From Clostridia bacterium (GTDB lineage: Bacteria; Bacillota; Clostridia; Oscillospirales; Acutalibacteraceae), in assembly GCA_017452785.1 (NCBI GenBank), contig JAFTLT010000012.1, positions 19,046-83,045 on the forward strand: a DNA stretch of 64,000 nucleotides, in the 5' to 3' direction. Numbering within the stretch: position 1 is the first letter of the stretch; the number at the start of each line of letters is the position of its first letter. A model generated the notes under the pieces. It did not search any database. It was not told where the DNA came from and saw only the letters and a program-made list of their open reading frames with translations. Made by a program: the position numbers and the translations under genes. Shown piece by piece: positions 17,724-27,268 of the stretch.

Positions 17724-19214
17724 ATGCTTTATACAAGTACAAGAGACAAAAGCGTAAAAGTAACATCTGCTCAGGCTATCGCTCAGGGCATCTCAAAGGA
17801 CGGCGGTCTGTTCGTGCCCGAAACAATTCCTGCTATCAGCAAGGATTTCGTTGACTCACTCGTCGGTCTTGATTATATTTCAAGAGCTAAAAAGGTGCTC
17901 TCACTTTACCTCACCGACTACACCGAAGATGAAATTGATATGTGTGTGGGCGGTGCTTATGCCAAGGGCAAATTCTCAAGTGATAAGGTGTCACCCATAA
18001 AGACAATTGCTAAGGGTGAAAATATCCTTGAGCTGTGGAGAGGCCCCACATGTGCATTTAAGGATATGGCTCTTCAGCTTCTTCCTTATCTTCTCACCAC
18101 TGCAGCTAAAAAGACAGTTGCAGATAAGACTATCGTTATTCTTGTTGCTACATCAGGTGACACAGGCAAGGCAGCACTTGAAGGCTTCAAGGATGTGCCC
18201 GGCACAAAAATAATGGTTTTCTATCCCAATGACGGTGTCAGCCCCATGCAGAAGCTGCAGATGACAACTCAGGCAGGCGAAAATGTGGCAGTCTGCGCTA
18301 TCAACGGCAACTTTGACGATGCTCAGAACGGCGTTAAGAAAATCTTTACTGATAAGGATGTTGCTGCAAAGCTCGACAGCAAGGGCATGATGTTCTCCTC
18401 AGCCAACTCAATCAACTGGGGCAGACTCGTTCCTCAGATTGTTTACTATATCAGTGCCTACTGTGACCTTATCGAAAACGGCACTATCAAAAACGGCGAT
18501 GAGGTCAATGTTGTTGTACCTACAGGTAACTTCGGCAACATTCTCGCTGCATACTACGCTAAAAAGATGGGCGTACCCTTTGCAAAGCTTATCTGCGCTT
18601 CAAATGCCAATAATGTACTTACCGACTTCCTCAAGACAGGTACCTATGACAGAAACAGAAAGTTTTTCACCACAACCTCACCCTCAATGGATATTCTCAT
18701 TTCCTCAAACCTTGAGAGACTTCTCTATCATCTCTCAGGCGAAAATGACGAAACAATAAGAGAGTGGATGGGTCTTCTTTCAAGCGAAGGCAAGTACACA
18801 GTAAATGAAGAAGTAAAATCACTCATTCTTGACCTGTTTGACGCAGGCTGCTGTGACGATAAAGAAACTGCCGAGACTATTGCCGCAACCTATAAAAACG
18901 GATATCTTCTTGACACTCACACTGCTGTTGCAGTCAAGGTTTATGAGGATTATGTCAAGGCTACAGGTGACGATAAGGAAACTGTTATCGCTTCAACAGC
19001 TAACCCCTATAAATTCTCTGCCGCTGTGCTCGGTGCAGTTGCAGAAGTACCCGCCGATGCTGATGAATTCCAGCAAGTTGAGCTTCTCAAAGAGGCAACA
19101 GGTGAGCCTTGCCCCGAACAGCTCGCAACACTCAAAGGCAAGTCACCCAGATTTACCGATTGCTGCAATAAAGAGGATATGGTGAATAAAGTTTATGAGA
19201 TGCTCGGCATCTGA
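17724..19214 (+). CDS. thrC: threonine synthase
   Basis: PLP enzyme converting O-phosphohomoserine to threonine. Seen: 'YTSTRDKSVKVTSAQAIAQGISKDGGLFVPE' (broken across the N-terminal domain of the long form), the PLP lysine in 'GPTCAFKDMALQLLP', 'VATSGDTGKAALEGF', 'FYPNDGVSPMQKLQMTTQ' and 'GNFGNILAAYYAKKMG'. 496 aa fits the ThrC type related to yeast Thr4. The ATG at 17724 has GGAGG upstream; an upstream extension has no ribosome site. A TATAAT at 17693-17698 may be its -10, but no good -35 is seen. Confidence 0.96.
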   Translation: MLYTSTRDKSVKVTSAQAIAQGISKDGGLFVPETIPAISKDFVDSLVGLDYISRAKKVLSLYLTDYTEDEIDMCVGGAYAKGKFSSDKVSPIKTIAKGENILELWRGPTCAFKDMALQLLPYLLTTAAKKTVADKTIVILVATSGDTGKAALEGFKDVPGTKIMVFYPNDGVSPMQKLQMTTQAGENVAVCAINGNFDDAQNGVKKIFTDKDVAAKLDSKGMMFSSANSINWGRLVPQIVYYISAYCDLIENGTIKNGDEVNVVVPTGNFGNILAAYYAKKMGVPFAKLICASNANNVLTDFLKTGTYDRNRKFFTTTSPSMDILISSNLERLLYHLSGENDETIREWMGLLSSEGKYTVNEEVKSLILDLFDAGCCDDKETAETIAATYKNGYLLDTHTAVAVKVYEDYVKATGDDKETVIASTANPYKFSAAVLGAVAEVPADADEFQQVELLKEATGEPCPEQLATLKGKSPRFTDCCNKEDMVNKVYEMLGI

Positions 19215-19230
19215 TATGAGGTGAGCTCTT

Positions 19231-19923
19231 TTGTCAATATTCACAATAGCAGACACTCATTTATCCTTCAGCTGTGACAAGCCAATGGATATTTTCGGGG
19301 GATGGAGCGACTATGTGCAACGCCTTGAAAACAACTGGAAAGCTCTTGTGAGTGAAGATGACACAGTTGTTATCCCCGGTGATATTTCCTGGGCAATGTC
19401 TCTTGAGGGAGCCGAGGAAGATTTCCGCTTTATCCACAATCTTCCCGGCAAGAAAATAATACTCAAGGGCAACCATGATTATTGGTGGAACACTAAAAAG
19501 AAGATGGATGCCTTCTTAACTGAAAAAGGCTTTGACACAATAAGCATATTGCATAACAATGCTTTCAAGGTGGGGAACTATGTGCTTTGCGGCACAAGAG
19601 GCTGGTTTTACGATGCCGAAAAAAGTGCCGATATGAAGGTGCTTCTCAGAGAAGCCTCACGCCTTGAGCGCTCCATTGAAGAGGGCGAAAAATTAGGCGG
19701 TGAGATAATTGTTTTTCTTCACTATCCGCCGGTTATGCAGATGGGTGTGTGCGAAGAAATATTTTCAGTGCTGCAAAAGCACAATGTCAGACGCTGTTAC
19801 TACGGTCATTTACACGGTGAATCAACCAGACGAAGTGTCACTGAAACCGTAGGTGGTGTGAAATTATCACTGATTTCTGCAGATTTCTTATCTTTTTCTC
19901 CTCAATTAGTGGAAAAATTTTGA
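19231..19923 (+). CDS. calcineurin-like metallophosphoesterase
   Basis: Two-metal phosphoesterase of unknown substrate. Seen in order: 'IADTHLSF' (DxH), 'VIPGDISWAM' (GD), 'LKGNHDYWW' (GNHD), 'FLHYPPVMQ' and 'YYGHLHGES' (GHxH), the complete set of metal ligands. 230 aa, no signal peptide. The start is TTG at 19231, supported by GAGGTGAG 6 nt upstream and by the lack of any ATG before the first motif. It lies 16 nt after thrC and is probably co-transcribed, but no functional link to threonine is evident. Confidence 0.88.
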   Translation: MSIFTIADTHLSFSCDKPMDIFGGWSDYVQRLENNWKALVSEDDTVVIPGDISWAMSLEGAEEDFRFIHNLPGKKIILKGNHDYWWNTKKKMDAFLTEKGFDTISILHNNAFKVGNYVLCGTRGWFYDAEKSADMKVLLREASRLERSIEEGEKLGGEIIVFLHYPPVMQMGVCEEIFSVLQKHNVRRCYYGHLHGESTRRSVTETVGGVKLSLISADFLSFSPQLVEKF

Positions 19924-19931
19924 AAAAACTA

Positions 19932-19960
19932 TGGAAATTTGCAAACAATGCTGATATAAT
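19932..19960 (+). promoter_or_regulatory. possible sigma-A promoter of tig
   Basis: Perfect TATAAT at 19955-19960 with a weak TGGAAA 17 bp upstream. A GTGGGT..ACCCAC hairpin (GTGGGTGTATGAAACCCAC) lies between it and the tig ribosome site. Confidence 0.45.
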
Positions 19961-20014
19961 ATATGGGTTAAATTGTGAGTGGGTGTATGAAACCCACGGA
20001 ATAGGAGTTTTGAA

Positions 20015-21340
20015 ATGTTAAAATCATCAAACAAAGTTGAAACAAATGTTTACGCTCTTGAAATCGGAATTGATGCCGAAGCATTTGAAAAAGCACAGGA
20101 CAAGGCTTTTAATAAGCAGAAGAATAAGATTCAGCTTCCCGGCTTCCGTAAGGGTAAGGTAACACGTAAGGTTGCTGAAAAGTTCTTTGGCACAGCATGG
20201 CTCTATGAGGATGCTCTCGATCTTCTTTTTGGCGATGCAGTTGAAGAGGCTGTTAAAGAAGCAGGTCTTGACATGGTTGGCACAAAGAGTGCTGATGTTA
20301 AGGAAATCGGTAAAGACGGCGTTGAAATGACCGTTGAGATTTTCGTTAAGCCCGAAATCGAAATCACAGAATATAAAGAGCTCAAGGCAACAAAGCAGAA
20401 GGTTGACGCAACTGAGGAAGAAATCGAAGAAAAAATTAAGAGCCTCGTTGAAAGAAACGCACGTCTTGTTGCAGTTGAAGACAGAGCAGCTCAGGAAGGT
20501 GACATCACAGTTATCGACTTTGAAGGCTTTGTTGACGGCGTAGCTTTTGACGGTGGTAAGGGTGAAAACTATGAGCTTACACTCGGTTCAGGTCAGTTTA
20601 TCCCCGGCTTTGAGGAGCAGGTTGTCGGCCACTCAATCGGTGAAGAATTTGATGTAAATGTTAAGTTCCCTTCAGAATATACTCCCGAACTTGCTGACAA
20701 GGATGCTGTCTTCAAGATTAAGCTTCACGAAATCAAGGTTAAGGAGCTCCCTGAGGTTGACGATGAATTTGCTCAGGATGCAGCAGACTGCGACACTGTT
20801 GAAGAAATGAAGAAGAACCTCAAGGACGAAATCAAGGCTCAGAAAGAAAGCCAGAACGAAAGAGACATCGAAGCTCAGCTTCTTGAAAAGCTTGCAGAAA
20901 ACGTTAAGGGTGAAATCCCTGAGGTTATGTTTGAAAACGAAATCAACGGTCAGATCAGAGACATTGATTACAGACTTTCAATGCAGGGCATGAACTTTGA
21001 AACTTATCTTCAGTACACAGGCATGACAATCGAAATGTATAAAGAGCAGGCTATGCCTCAGGCTGAAAAGAACGTTAAGATCCGTCTTGCACTTGAAAAG
21101 ATTGCAGAGCTCGAAAGCCTCGATGCTACCGAAGAAGAAATCGAAGCAGAATATGTGAAGTTTGCAGCTCAGTACGGCATGGAAGTAGACAAGATTAAGG
21201 AAGTAGTTCCCGTTGACGGTCTTAAGGCTGATATGCTCAAAGAAAAGGCAATCAAGTTCGTAAGAGATAACGCTAAGGTTACAACAGCAAGAAAGCCCAG
21301 AGCTAAGAAGGAAGAAGCTAAAGAAGAAGCTGCTGAATAA
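20015..21340 (+). CDS. tig: trigger factor chaperone/prolyl isomerase
   Basis: Ribosome-bound chaperone acting on nascent chains. Seen: N-terminal ribosome-binding loop 'LPGFRKGKVTRKVAEKFFG', a central FKBP-type domain ('EGDITVIDFEGFVDG', 'LGSGQFIPGFEEQVVG'), and a long helical C-terminal chaperone domain. It ends in a lysine/alanine/glutamate-rich tail. 441 aa is typical. TAGGAG precedes the ATG. It stands directly before clpP-clpX, a widely conserved order. Confidence 0.96.
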   Translation: MLKSSNKVETNVYALEIGIDAEAFEKAQDKAFNKQKNKIQLPGFRKGKVTRKVAEKFFGTAWLYEDALDLLFGDAVEEAVKEAGLDMVGTKSADVKEIGKDGVEMTVEIFVKPEIEITEYKELKATKQKVDATEEEIEEKIKSLVERNARLVAVEDRAAQEGDITVIDFEGFVDGVAFDGGKGENYELTLGSGQFIPGFEEQVVGHSIGEEFDVNVKFPSEYTPELADKDAVFKIKLHEIKVKELPEVDDEFAQDAADCDTVEEMKKNLKDEIKAQKESQNERDIEAQLLEKLAENVKGEIPEVMFENEINGQIRDIDYRLSMQGMNFETYLQYTGMTIEMYKEQAMPQAEKNVKIRLALEKIAELESLDATEEEIEAEYVKFAAQYGMEVDKIKEVVPVDGLKADMLKEKAIKFVRDNAKVTTARKPRAKKEEAKEEAAE

Positions 21341-21443
21341 TTAGTGTTAATTTAAAGTATAATTACTATAATGAGGTGGAACTGGCTTAATTTGTCAGTT
21401 CCTCTCTTCCACTTATAATATTATTTTAAAGGAGGCAATTACT

Positions 21444-22025
21444 ATGGCATTAGTACCTTATGTTGTGGAACAGACAAATCGTGGCGAAAGGCAGTATGAT
21501 ATTTATTCAAGACTTTTAAATGACAGAATCATTGTTCTTTCAGACGAAGTTAACGATGCAACTGCAAGCCTCGTAGTAGCACAGCTGCTTTTCCTTGAAA
21601 GTCAGGACAGCGAAAAGGATATCAGCTTTTATATCAACAGCCCCGGCGGAAGTGTAACTGCAGGCATGGCAATATATGACACAATGCAGTATATCAAGTG
21701 TGATGTTTCAACTATCTGCATGGGTCTTGCTGCAAGCATGGGCGCATTTCTTCTTTCCTCAGGCACAAAGGGCAAGAGACTCATTCTCCCCAACGCTGAG
21801 GTTATGATTCATCAGCCTTCAGGCGGTGCAAAGGGTCAGGCAACAGATATCAAGATTGTGGCTGACCATATTTTAAGAACAAAAGAAAAGCTCAACAAGA
21901 TTTTGGCTGATAACACAGGCAAGAGCATTGATGTTATTGCTGCAGACACAGAGCGTGACAACTTTATGACAGCTGAAGAAGCTCTCGAATACGGTCTTGT
22001 TGACAAAATTCTCTATAAGAGATAA
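21444..22025 (+). CDS. clpP: ATP-dependent Clp protease proteolytic subunit
   Basis: Tetradecameric serine protease working with ClpX. Seen: '[17 protein letters not shown]', catalytic Ser98 in 'GLAASMGAF', His123 in 'MIHQPSGG', and the Asp in '[20 protein letters not shown]'. 193 aa is standard. It has AAAGGAGG upstream. A GGAACTG/CAGTTCC hairpin (21378-21402) lies in the gap after tig and may modulate read-through. Confidence 0.97.
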   Translation: MALVPYVVEQTNRGERQYDIYSRLLNDRIIVLSDEVNDATASLVVAQLLFLESQDSEKDISFYINSPGGSVTAGMAIYDTMQYIKCDVSTICMGLAASMGAFLLSSGTKGKRLILPNAEVMIHQPSGGAKGQATDIKIVADHILRTKEKLNKILADNTGKSIDVIAADTERDNFMTAEEALEYGLVDKILYKR

Positions 22026-22040
22026 TTAAGGAGTAATCTT

Positions 22041-23339
22041 ATGGCAAGAGATGGTGACATCAAAGAAAAGAATATAAGATGTTCATTCTGCGGCAAAACA
22101 CAGAATGAAGTCAAATCATTGATTGCCGGCCCCGGTGTTTACATCTGCGATCAGTGCATAGACCTTTGCCAAAGCATTGTTGACGATATGGCTCAGGAGC
22201 AGAATGAAAAGGAAAGCGAGCTTGACTTCACTGCCCTTAAGAAGCCCCACGAAATCAAGGCAAAGCTTGATGAGTACGTCATAGGTCAGGATGAGGCTAA
22301 AAAAGCTCTCAGTGTTGCTGTTTATAACCACTATAAGAGAATTTACACCGGAAACAAAGGCGATGTTGAAATAAGCAAGAGCAATATTCTTATGCTGGGC
22401 CCCACAGGTGTTGGTAAGACAATGCTTGCCCAGACTCTTGCAAAAATACTTGATGTACCCTTCGCAATTGCCGATGCAACAACTCTCACTGAGGCAGGTT
22501 ATGTGGGTGAGGACGTTGAAAACATCCTCTTAAGGCTTATTCAGGCAGCTGATTTTGATGTTGAAAGAGCTGAGCGAGGCATCATCTATGTTGACGAAAT
22601 TGATAAGATTGCCCGCAAGAGCGAGAGCACATCTATCACAAGAGACGTCAGCGGTGAAGGTGTGCAGCAGGCACTGCTCAAAATTCTTGAGGGTACCGTG
22701 TCAAATGTTCCGCCTCAGGGTGGCAGAAAGCATCCTCAGCAGGAATTTATCCAGATAGATACCACAAACATTCTTTTTATCTGCGCAGGTGCCTTTGACG
22801 GCATTGAAAAGCAGGTTGAAAAGAGAATGGGTAATTCGGGTCTTGGCTTCGGTGCAGAGATAAAGAACAAAAAGGAATATGAAAGAGATAAGATAATGCA
22901 TAAGGTTGTGCATCACGACCTTGTCAAGTTCGGTCTTATCCCTGAGCTTGTGGGTCGACTTCCCGTTATAACAGCTCTCGACAACCTTGACGAGGATGCC
23001 CTTGTGAGAATTATGTCTGAGCCCAAGAATGCCCTTATCAAGCAGTATCAGTATCTTTTCGGCATTGACGGCATAGAGCTTCGTTTTGAAGAAGATGCTC
23101 TCAGAGCAATTGCAGAAAAAACTCTTGAGGCAGGCACAGGCGCACGAGGTCTTCGCTCTATAATTGAGAAGCTGCTTATGGAGTATATGTATGACTTCCC
23201 GTCAAGCGGCACTGCAGGGGTACTCACCATAACAAAGGACACTGTGACCGACGGCGTGGCACCTGTTTTTGAAGAAAAGGACATTCAAAGCATAAAAAAT
23301 GCCAGAATACCTTTGCCAAAACGCAAAAAGTCTGAATAA
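22041..23339 (+). CDS. clpX: ATP-dependent Clp protease ATP-binding subunit ClpX
   Basis: AAA+ unfoldase feeding ClpP. Seen: N-terminal C4 zinc finger ('CSFCGK' and 'CDQCIDLC'), Walker A 'GPTGVGKT', Walker B '[11 protein letters not shown]', the RKH pore loop region '[15 protein letters not shown]', and an IGF-equivalent loop near 'SGLGFGAEI' (GLGFGA) for ClpP contact. 432 aa is normal. It is 15 nt after clpP with TAAGGAG, so the two are one operon. Confidence 0.97.
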   Translation: MARDGDIKEKNIRCSFCGKTQNEVKSLIAGPGVYICDQCIDLCQSIVDDMAQEQNEKESELDFTALKKPHEIKAKLDEYVIGQDEAKKALSVAVYNHYKRIYTGNKGDVEISKSNILMLGPTGVGKTMLAQTLAKILDVPFAIADATTLTEAGYVGEDVENILLRLIQAADFDVERAERGIIYVDEIDKIARKSESTSITRDVSGEGVQQALLKILEGTVSNVPPQGGRKHPQQEFIQIDTTNILFICAGAFDGIEKQVEKRMGNSGLGFGAEIKNKKEYERDKIMHKVVHHDLVKFGLIPELVGRLPVITALDNLDEDALVRIMSEPKNALIKQYQYLFGIDGIELRFEEDALRAIAEKTLEAGTGARGLRSIIEKLLMEYMYDFPSSGTAGVLTITKDTVTDGVAPVFEEKDIQSIKNARIPLPKRKKSE

Positions 23340-23343
23340 TCTA

Positions 23344-23373
23344 TTGACTTTTTATATCGGGTTATGATAAAAT
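23344..23373 (+). promoter_or_regulatory. sigma-A promoter of secG
   Basis: TTGACT at 23344-23349 and TAAAAT at 23368-23373 with an 18-bp spacer, in the gap between clpX and secG. Confidence 0.6.
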
Positions 23374-23406
23374 ACCATAGCATAAAAATTACGGAGGTTT
23401 AATCTC

Positions 23407-23658
23407 ATGACAGCTCTTCAGTATGTATTAGCAATTGTTATTATATTAGTTTCTATTGTTATCATTGGTCTTGTTATGCTTCAGGAAAGCAAGCAGCAGG
23501 GTCTTTCAGGCGCAATTTCAGGCGCTGCAGAAAGCTTCTTCGGCAAAAACAAGGGCAAGACAGCAGAAGCTAAGCTGGTGCTTTTCACAAAGATTGCAGG
23601 TTCACTTTTCTTCATCCTTGCACTTGTGGCATCACTTCTTGTTCTCTTTGGTGCATAA
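23407..23658 (+). CDS. secG: preprotein translocase subunit SecG
   Basis: Small auxiliary subunit of the SecYEG channel. Seen: two hydrophobic helices (about residues 4-24 and 60-80) linked by a loop with 'QESKQQGLSGAISGAAESFFGKNKGKTAEA', which matches the SecG pattern (Q-x-S-K/x-Q-G-L-S-G/x-G..FGK). It has 83 aa and a GGAGG-type site ('ACGGAGG'). It stands alone between clpX and an ECF sigma operon. Confidence 0.93.
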   Translation: MTALQYVLAIVIILVSIVIIGLVMLQESKQQGLSGAISGAAESFFGKNKGKTAEAKLVLFTKIAGSLFFILALVASLLVLFGA

Positions 23659-23690
23659 TAGAGACAATTTAATATTGTACACGAGAAACT

Positions 23691-23732
23691 CAGGCGGTGG
23701 AATGTAAAAATTCCCCGCCTGTTTTAGTTTTG
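23691..23732 (+). terminator. rho-independent terminator of secG
   Basis: CAGGCGG (23691-23697) pairs with CCGCCTG (23715-23721). The stem extends through GGAAT/ATTCC and is followed by TTTTAGTTTT. Confidence 0.8.
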
Positions 23733-23733
23733 G

Positions 23734-23763
23734 TGAAACTTTTTGATAATGCTAAACGTTATA
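23734..23763 (+). promoter_or_regulatory. predicted ECF-sigma autoregulated promoter
   Basis: TGAAAC at 23734-23739 followed by TTTTT, then CGTT at 23757-23760 (17-bp spacer) running into ATA. This is the TGAAAC..CGT pattern of SigW-like ECF promoters (known). It sits just upstream of an ECF sigma gene, so self-activation is the natural inference. Confidence 0.6.
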
Positions 23764-23785
23764 TTTATGTAAGGAAGTGATAAAA

Positions 23786-24304
23786 ATGGATGAAAAAGAG
23801 CTTGTCCAAAGAGCAAAAATCGGAGATAAAGAAGCGTTAAGCGAACTGATTGAAATATATTATGATGAAGTTTACAGTTTTCTTTATCGCCGTATGGGTA
23901 ACAAAGCCGCTGCAGAGGATGTTACTCAGGATACTTTTATAAAATTTATTAAAAACCTTCCTTATTACAAAGAAAAGAATAAACTCAAAAGTTTTCTTTT
24001 TACTATTGCAATAAACACCTCAAACGATTTCTTTCGCAGGCATAAACAAGAAACTTCCTTACATTCCCTTGATAATGTAGGCGAAGAAATCACAGAAGAT
24101 GAAACCTTGCAAAAAGAAAAAGCCTTAATTGTGCGTCAGGCGGTTCTTTCACTTCCCGAAGTACAAAGAGATGTAATTATTCTTAGGTTTTATCACGACT
24201 TAAAAATCAAAGAAATTGCATCTGTACAGAAGGTTCCCATACCTACGGTAAAAACCCGTTTGAGAAGAGCTCTGAAGGCTTTAAAGGAGTGTGAATTATG
24301 GTAA
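23786..24304 (+). CDS. ECF-family RNA polymerase sigma factor
   Basis: Extracytoplasmic-function sigma-70 factor. Seen: region 2 'YYDEVYSFLYRRMGNKAAAEDVTQDTFIKFIKNL' in two parts and region 4 'LSLPEVQRDVIILRFYHDLKIKEIASVQKVPIPTVKTRLRRALKALK' in the last 60 residues. There is no region 3. 172 aa is typical. The ATG at 23786 has AAGGAAG upstream. It overlaps the next gene by 7 nt (TTATGGTAA), so the two are translationally coupled. That next protein has an N-terminal cytosolic part plus membrane helices, the layout of an anti-sigma factor. Confidence 0.9.
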   Translation: MDEKELVQRAKIGDKEALSELIEIYYDEVYSFLYRRMGNKAAAEDVTQDTFIKFIKNLPYYKEKNKLKSFLFTIAINTSNDFFRRHKQETSLHSLDNVGEEITEDETLQKEKALIVRQAVLSLPEVQRDVIILRFYHDLKIKEIASVQKVPIPTVKTRLRRALKALKECELW

Positions 24305-25047
24305 ACAAAAAAGAAATATCAGATGTTCTCTCGTTATACGAAACCGAACAGTACAGCAAAGAAGCTAAAGATAATCTCAAAGCACAAGTTTCTGCTATAA
24401 GCATAAGACATGTCCCTGAATTCTCATTAGCAGGATTTTTGTCAGGAGTTATAAAAGGTCTTACTCCTTGGTTTTTCGTGCTTTCTCTTGGATATCTTGT
24501 TGTTGTTTTTATTATAACTTCAAATTCGCAATCGGCTGCTTCTCCTCTTATAGCCTGTATTATGACTCCCTTGCTTGCTGTGGGCAGTGTGGGTTGCATA
24601 TACTTTTCATCCTCACCGCAGTTCCTTGAAATGGAAAGTGCGTGCCTTTACAAGCCGGAAACCGTTTTTGCGGGAAGATTGGTTTTGTGCGGAATATATG
24701 ACCTTGCAGTGGTGTGCATCGGAAGTCTCATGTCAGAAACCTTTTTATATACAATTTCACTCTCTCTTATCGGTTTTCTGCTATCGTCAATTGCGGTGCT
24801 TTCAATGTGCTGCATCTTCAATGTTAAAGCTGTTATAGGCCTATCAGCAGGAATGGTGTTCGTTTTCGCCGGTTTTGTTGTTTCGCAGAGCGAAGTAACA
24901 ACCCGAATCCAAAGTGTTTTATGGGCCTTACCAATCGGCAGTATTGCTGTAACTTTATTTGTGCTTATTCTTTCAGCTTTGTTCATAGGTTTAATTGCAA
25001 TTAAAAACTTCAATTTTGAAAGGCTGGTGAAAATGTATGAAGATTGA
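24298..25047 (+). CDS. polytopic membrane protein, possible anti-sigma/sensor
   Basis: I do not recognise a named family. 249 aa: about 55 hydrophilic residues at the N-terminus, then about six hydrophobic segments. It overlaps the ECF sigma gene at its start and the ABC ATPase gene at its end (11 nt), so it is tightly coupled to both. By position it could bind and hold the sigma factor at the membrane, or be a second transporter permease subunit. No ZAS zinc motif (HxxxCxxC) is present, so a classical zinc-binding anti-sigma is unlikely. Confidence 0.65.
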   Translation: MVNKKEISDVLSLYETEQYSKEAKDNLKAQVSAISIRHVPEFSLAGFLSGVIKGLTPWFFVLSLGYLVVVFIITSNSQSAASPLIACIMTPLLAVGSVGCIYFSSSPQFLEMESACLYKPETVFAGRLVLCGIYDLAVVCIGSLMSETFLYTISLSLIGFLLSSIAVLSMCCIFNVKAVIGLSAGMVFVFAGFVVSQSEVTTRIQSVLWALPIGSIAVTLFVLILSALFIGLIAIKNFNFERLVKMYED

Positions 25048-25930
25048 TATTATTAATGTTACCAAGAAGTACGGCAATAAAAAAGCCGTAGATAATCTGA
25101 GTCTTACTCTCACAAACGGAGTTTATGCACTTTTAGGTGCAAACGGCTCAGGAAAAACAACCCTTATGAGAATGATTGCAGATGTACTGAAGCCTACTCA
25201 AGGTGAAATTCGTCTCGATGGTGAATCAATAAAAAAGCTGGATGCAGAATACCGCAATCTAATTGGGTATCTTCCACAAAACTTTGGGTACTATAAGGAT
25301 TTTACAGCAGAGGATTTTCTTTATTATTTCTGTGCACTTAAAGGTATCAACGGTTCGTTCAGAAAAAGCCGCACAGAAGAACTGCTGAAATATGTAGATC
25401 TATACAGTGAAAGAAAAAAGAAAATCAAAACCTTTTCAGGCGGTATGCGTCAGAGATTAGGTATAGCTCAGGCACTTTTGAATAACCCTGCCATTCTTAT
25501 ACTTGACGAGCCGACAGCGGGTCTTGACCCAAAAGAGAGAATCCGTTTTCGTAACCTTATGATGGAAATGTCAAAGGACAGAATTGTAATTTATGCTACA
25601 CACATCGTGTCGGATATATCTTTTATTGCTGACAGAGTGCTTATTATGAAAGAAGGTAGAATTGTTGCAGACGGAACAGTTCAGAGCCTGACAGAAAGTG
25701 TAAAAGGTAAGGTTTGGCGAATAAAAGCTAAAAGAGAGGCTTTGACTGTTATACAGAAGCGTTTTGTTATCGGTGAAGCTTTTACAGAAAGTGACGGTAT
25801 TGTATCTTTGCGACTTATTTCTGCTGAAAAGCCTTGCGAAAACGCTGAACCCTGTGAGCCTGATTTAAGTGATGTTTATCTGAATTTCTTCGGGGAGGTG
25901 TCAACAGATGAAAACCATTATACGGTATGA
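25037..25930 (+). CDS. ABC transporter ATP-binding protein
   Basis: ATPase half of an export-type ABC-2 transporter. Seen: Walker A 'GANGSGKTT', Q-loop 'YLPQNFGYY', signature 'FSGGMRQRLGIAQALL', Walker B 'ILILDEPTAGLDP', and H-loop 'IYATHIVSD'. About 80 extra residues follow the NTPase core, as in BcrA/CcmA-like ATPases. It starts at the ATG overlapping the preceding membrane-protein gene and overlaps the permease gene by 23 nt. Together with the sigma factor this suggests a stress-induced exporter or peptide/antibiotic detoxification system (inference). Confidence 0.92.
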   Translation: MKIDIINVTKKYGNKKAVDNLSLTLTNGVYALLGANGSGKTTLMRMIADVLKPTQGEIRLDGESIKKLDAEYRNLIGYLPQNFGYYKDFTAEDFLYYFCALKGINGSFRKSRTEELLKYVDLYSERKKKIKTFSGGMRQRLGIAQALLNNPAILILDEPTAGLDPKERIRFRNLMMEMSKDRIVIYATHIVSDISFIADRVLIMKEGRIVADGTVQSLTESVKGKVWRIKAKREALTVIQKRFVIGEAFTESDGIVSLRLISAEKPCENAEPCEPDLSDVYLNFFGEVSTDENHYTV

Positions 25931-27179
25931 GCTTAAAAAGATTTTTCAAAATAAGCTGTTTATAGGAGCTTTTATTATCTGCTTTGTGGCTATGATAGCA
26001 ATATCAGCAGTTGCTGTTTATCAGTACAACACAGGTGTAAGAGGCAGTTTTGATATGGAATATCTGGAAAACGGAAAGCCGACCGAGGTGTTTGTGTCGA
26101 ACGATACTATTGATGAGCTGAGAAAAGCGGTTGAGGATTTTGAAGAACGTGATGACATTTATTATGAAAGTCACGAGGAACGCCTGAGTGATTATGCTGA
26201 TGGCGGAACGGTCTTTTTTGGAAAATATGACATAAATACTTCAGATATATTCTTTAAATTAGAAAAAGGAGAAATAACAGAAGAAGAGTTTGAAGCTCTT
26301 ATGTCAAACACACCTAAAACCTCAATAAAAAAACAATATTTTCCCGAATACATAAAGCTTTGTTGGGGTGTAGAAGAATATGAAAATATTGAAAGAGCCA
26401 TCGAGCGTGAAGAGTTTTATGCAAGCAGTAACGATGAAACTCAATATTACAGAGATTACAATGCATTTTTAGCCAAGCAACACAGAGAGATACTCGAAAA
26501 AGGGTTTGTTTCCGGCTATGACTACGGTTGGGAGAATTTCTATTCTATACTTTCTCAGGATGTGGGAATTTTTCTTGCAATTATTATAATTTTCGGCCTT
26601 TGTAATGTGTTCACCTTAGAATACTCACTTTCCGTAGATGCATTTCTGCTTTCAAGCAAAAAAGGCAGAGGTACCCTTGCAGGCGGAAAAATAATCGCAG
26701 CTCTTATTTATACAGTAATTTGTTTTGTGGTATATGCTTTGTTGGCACTTATTATCAGCTTTATTTTTCTTGGCGCAGAAGGTATGAATGTAGGTCAGGG
26801 TGAAAGTCACCTGACAAAACTTTTAACGGTTATTCCGTTTATTCTTGTTGGCTGTATTTCTCTTTGCTTTATCACTCTTGCTGTGTCAGCGTTCTGTAAA
26901 AAGCAGATTACATCTATAGCAGTTTCATCGCTTGTGTGTCTTCTTCCTTTCCTGACAGAATTTATCATTTACATTGATAACCAATACATTTCGCAGTTGC
27001 TGGAAGTTATGCCGATAAATACTGTGTTCGGTACGTACATATATTCATCAAGATATGTTTATCTTGACGGCAATTTTATTGATATGCGTTATTTCTTCCC
27101 CTTTGTTGCTTTAGCGGTAATGATTGTTTGTCTGCCTTTGATTTATAAGAAATATACAAGTCATCAGGTTAGCAACTGA
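25908..27179 (+). CDS. ABC-2 type transporter permease
   Basis: 423 aa membrane subunit paired with the ATPase just upstream. Seen: one N-terminal helix (~17-37), a long acidic extracytoplasmic stretch (~45-210) rich in E/Y/D, then about five or six helices from ~220 to the end. This one-plus-five arrangement is known for ABC-2 permeases of the BcrB/NatB/YhaP kind. It has GGGGAGGTG upstream and is the last gene of the ECF operon, closed by a perfect 10-bp hairpin. Confidence 0.85.
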   Translation: MKTIIRYELKKIFQNKLFIGAFIICFVAMIAISAVAVYQYNTGVRGSFDMEYLENGKPTEVFVSNDTIDELRKAVEDFEERDDIYYESHEERLSDYADGGTVFFGKYDINTSDIFFKLEKGEITEEEFEALMSNTPKTSIKKQYFPEYIKLCWGVEEYENIERAIEREEFYASSNDETQYYRDYNAFLAKQHREILEKGFVSGYDYGWENFYSILSQDVGIFLAIIIIFGLCNVFTLEYSLSVDAFLLSSKKGRGTLAGGKIIAALIYTVICFVVYALLALIISFIFLGAEGMNVGQGESHLTKLLTVIPFILVGCISLCFITLAVSAFCKKQITSIAVSSLVCLLPFLTEFIIYIDNQYISQLLEVMPINTVFGTYIYSSRYVYLDGNFIDMRYFFPFVALAVMIVCLPLIYKKYTSHQVSN

Positions 27180-27190
27180 TATCAACCCCA

Positions 27191-27225
27191 AGTGCAGTAG
27201 CCTAAAAACTACTGCACTATCCCTT
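27191..27225 (+). terminator. hairpin ending the ECF/ABC operon
   Basis: Perfect 10-bp stem AGTGCAGTAG/CTACTGCACT (27191-27200 with 27209-27218), loop of 8 nt, followed by ATCCCTTT. The T-tract is weak, so termination may be partial. Confidence 0.65.
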
Positions 27226-27268
27226 TAATTCCTAATTACCCCCCTCGGCAGAGTACCAAACCCCGCCC

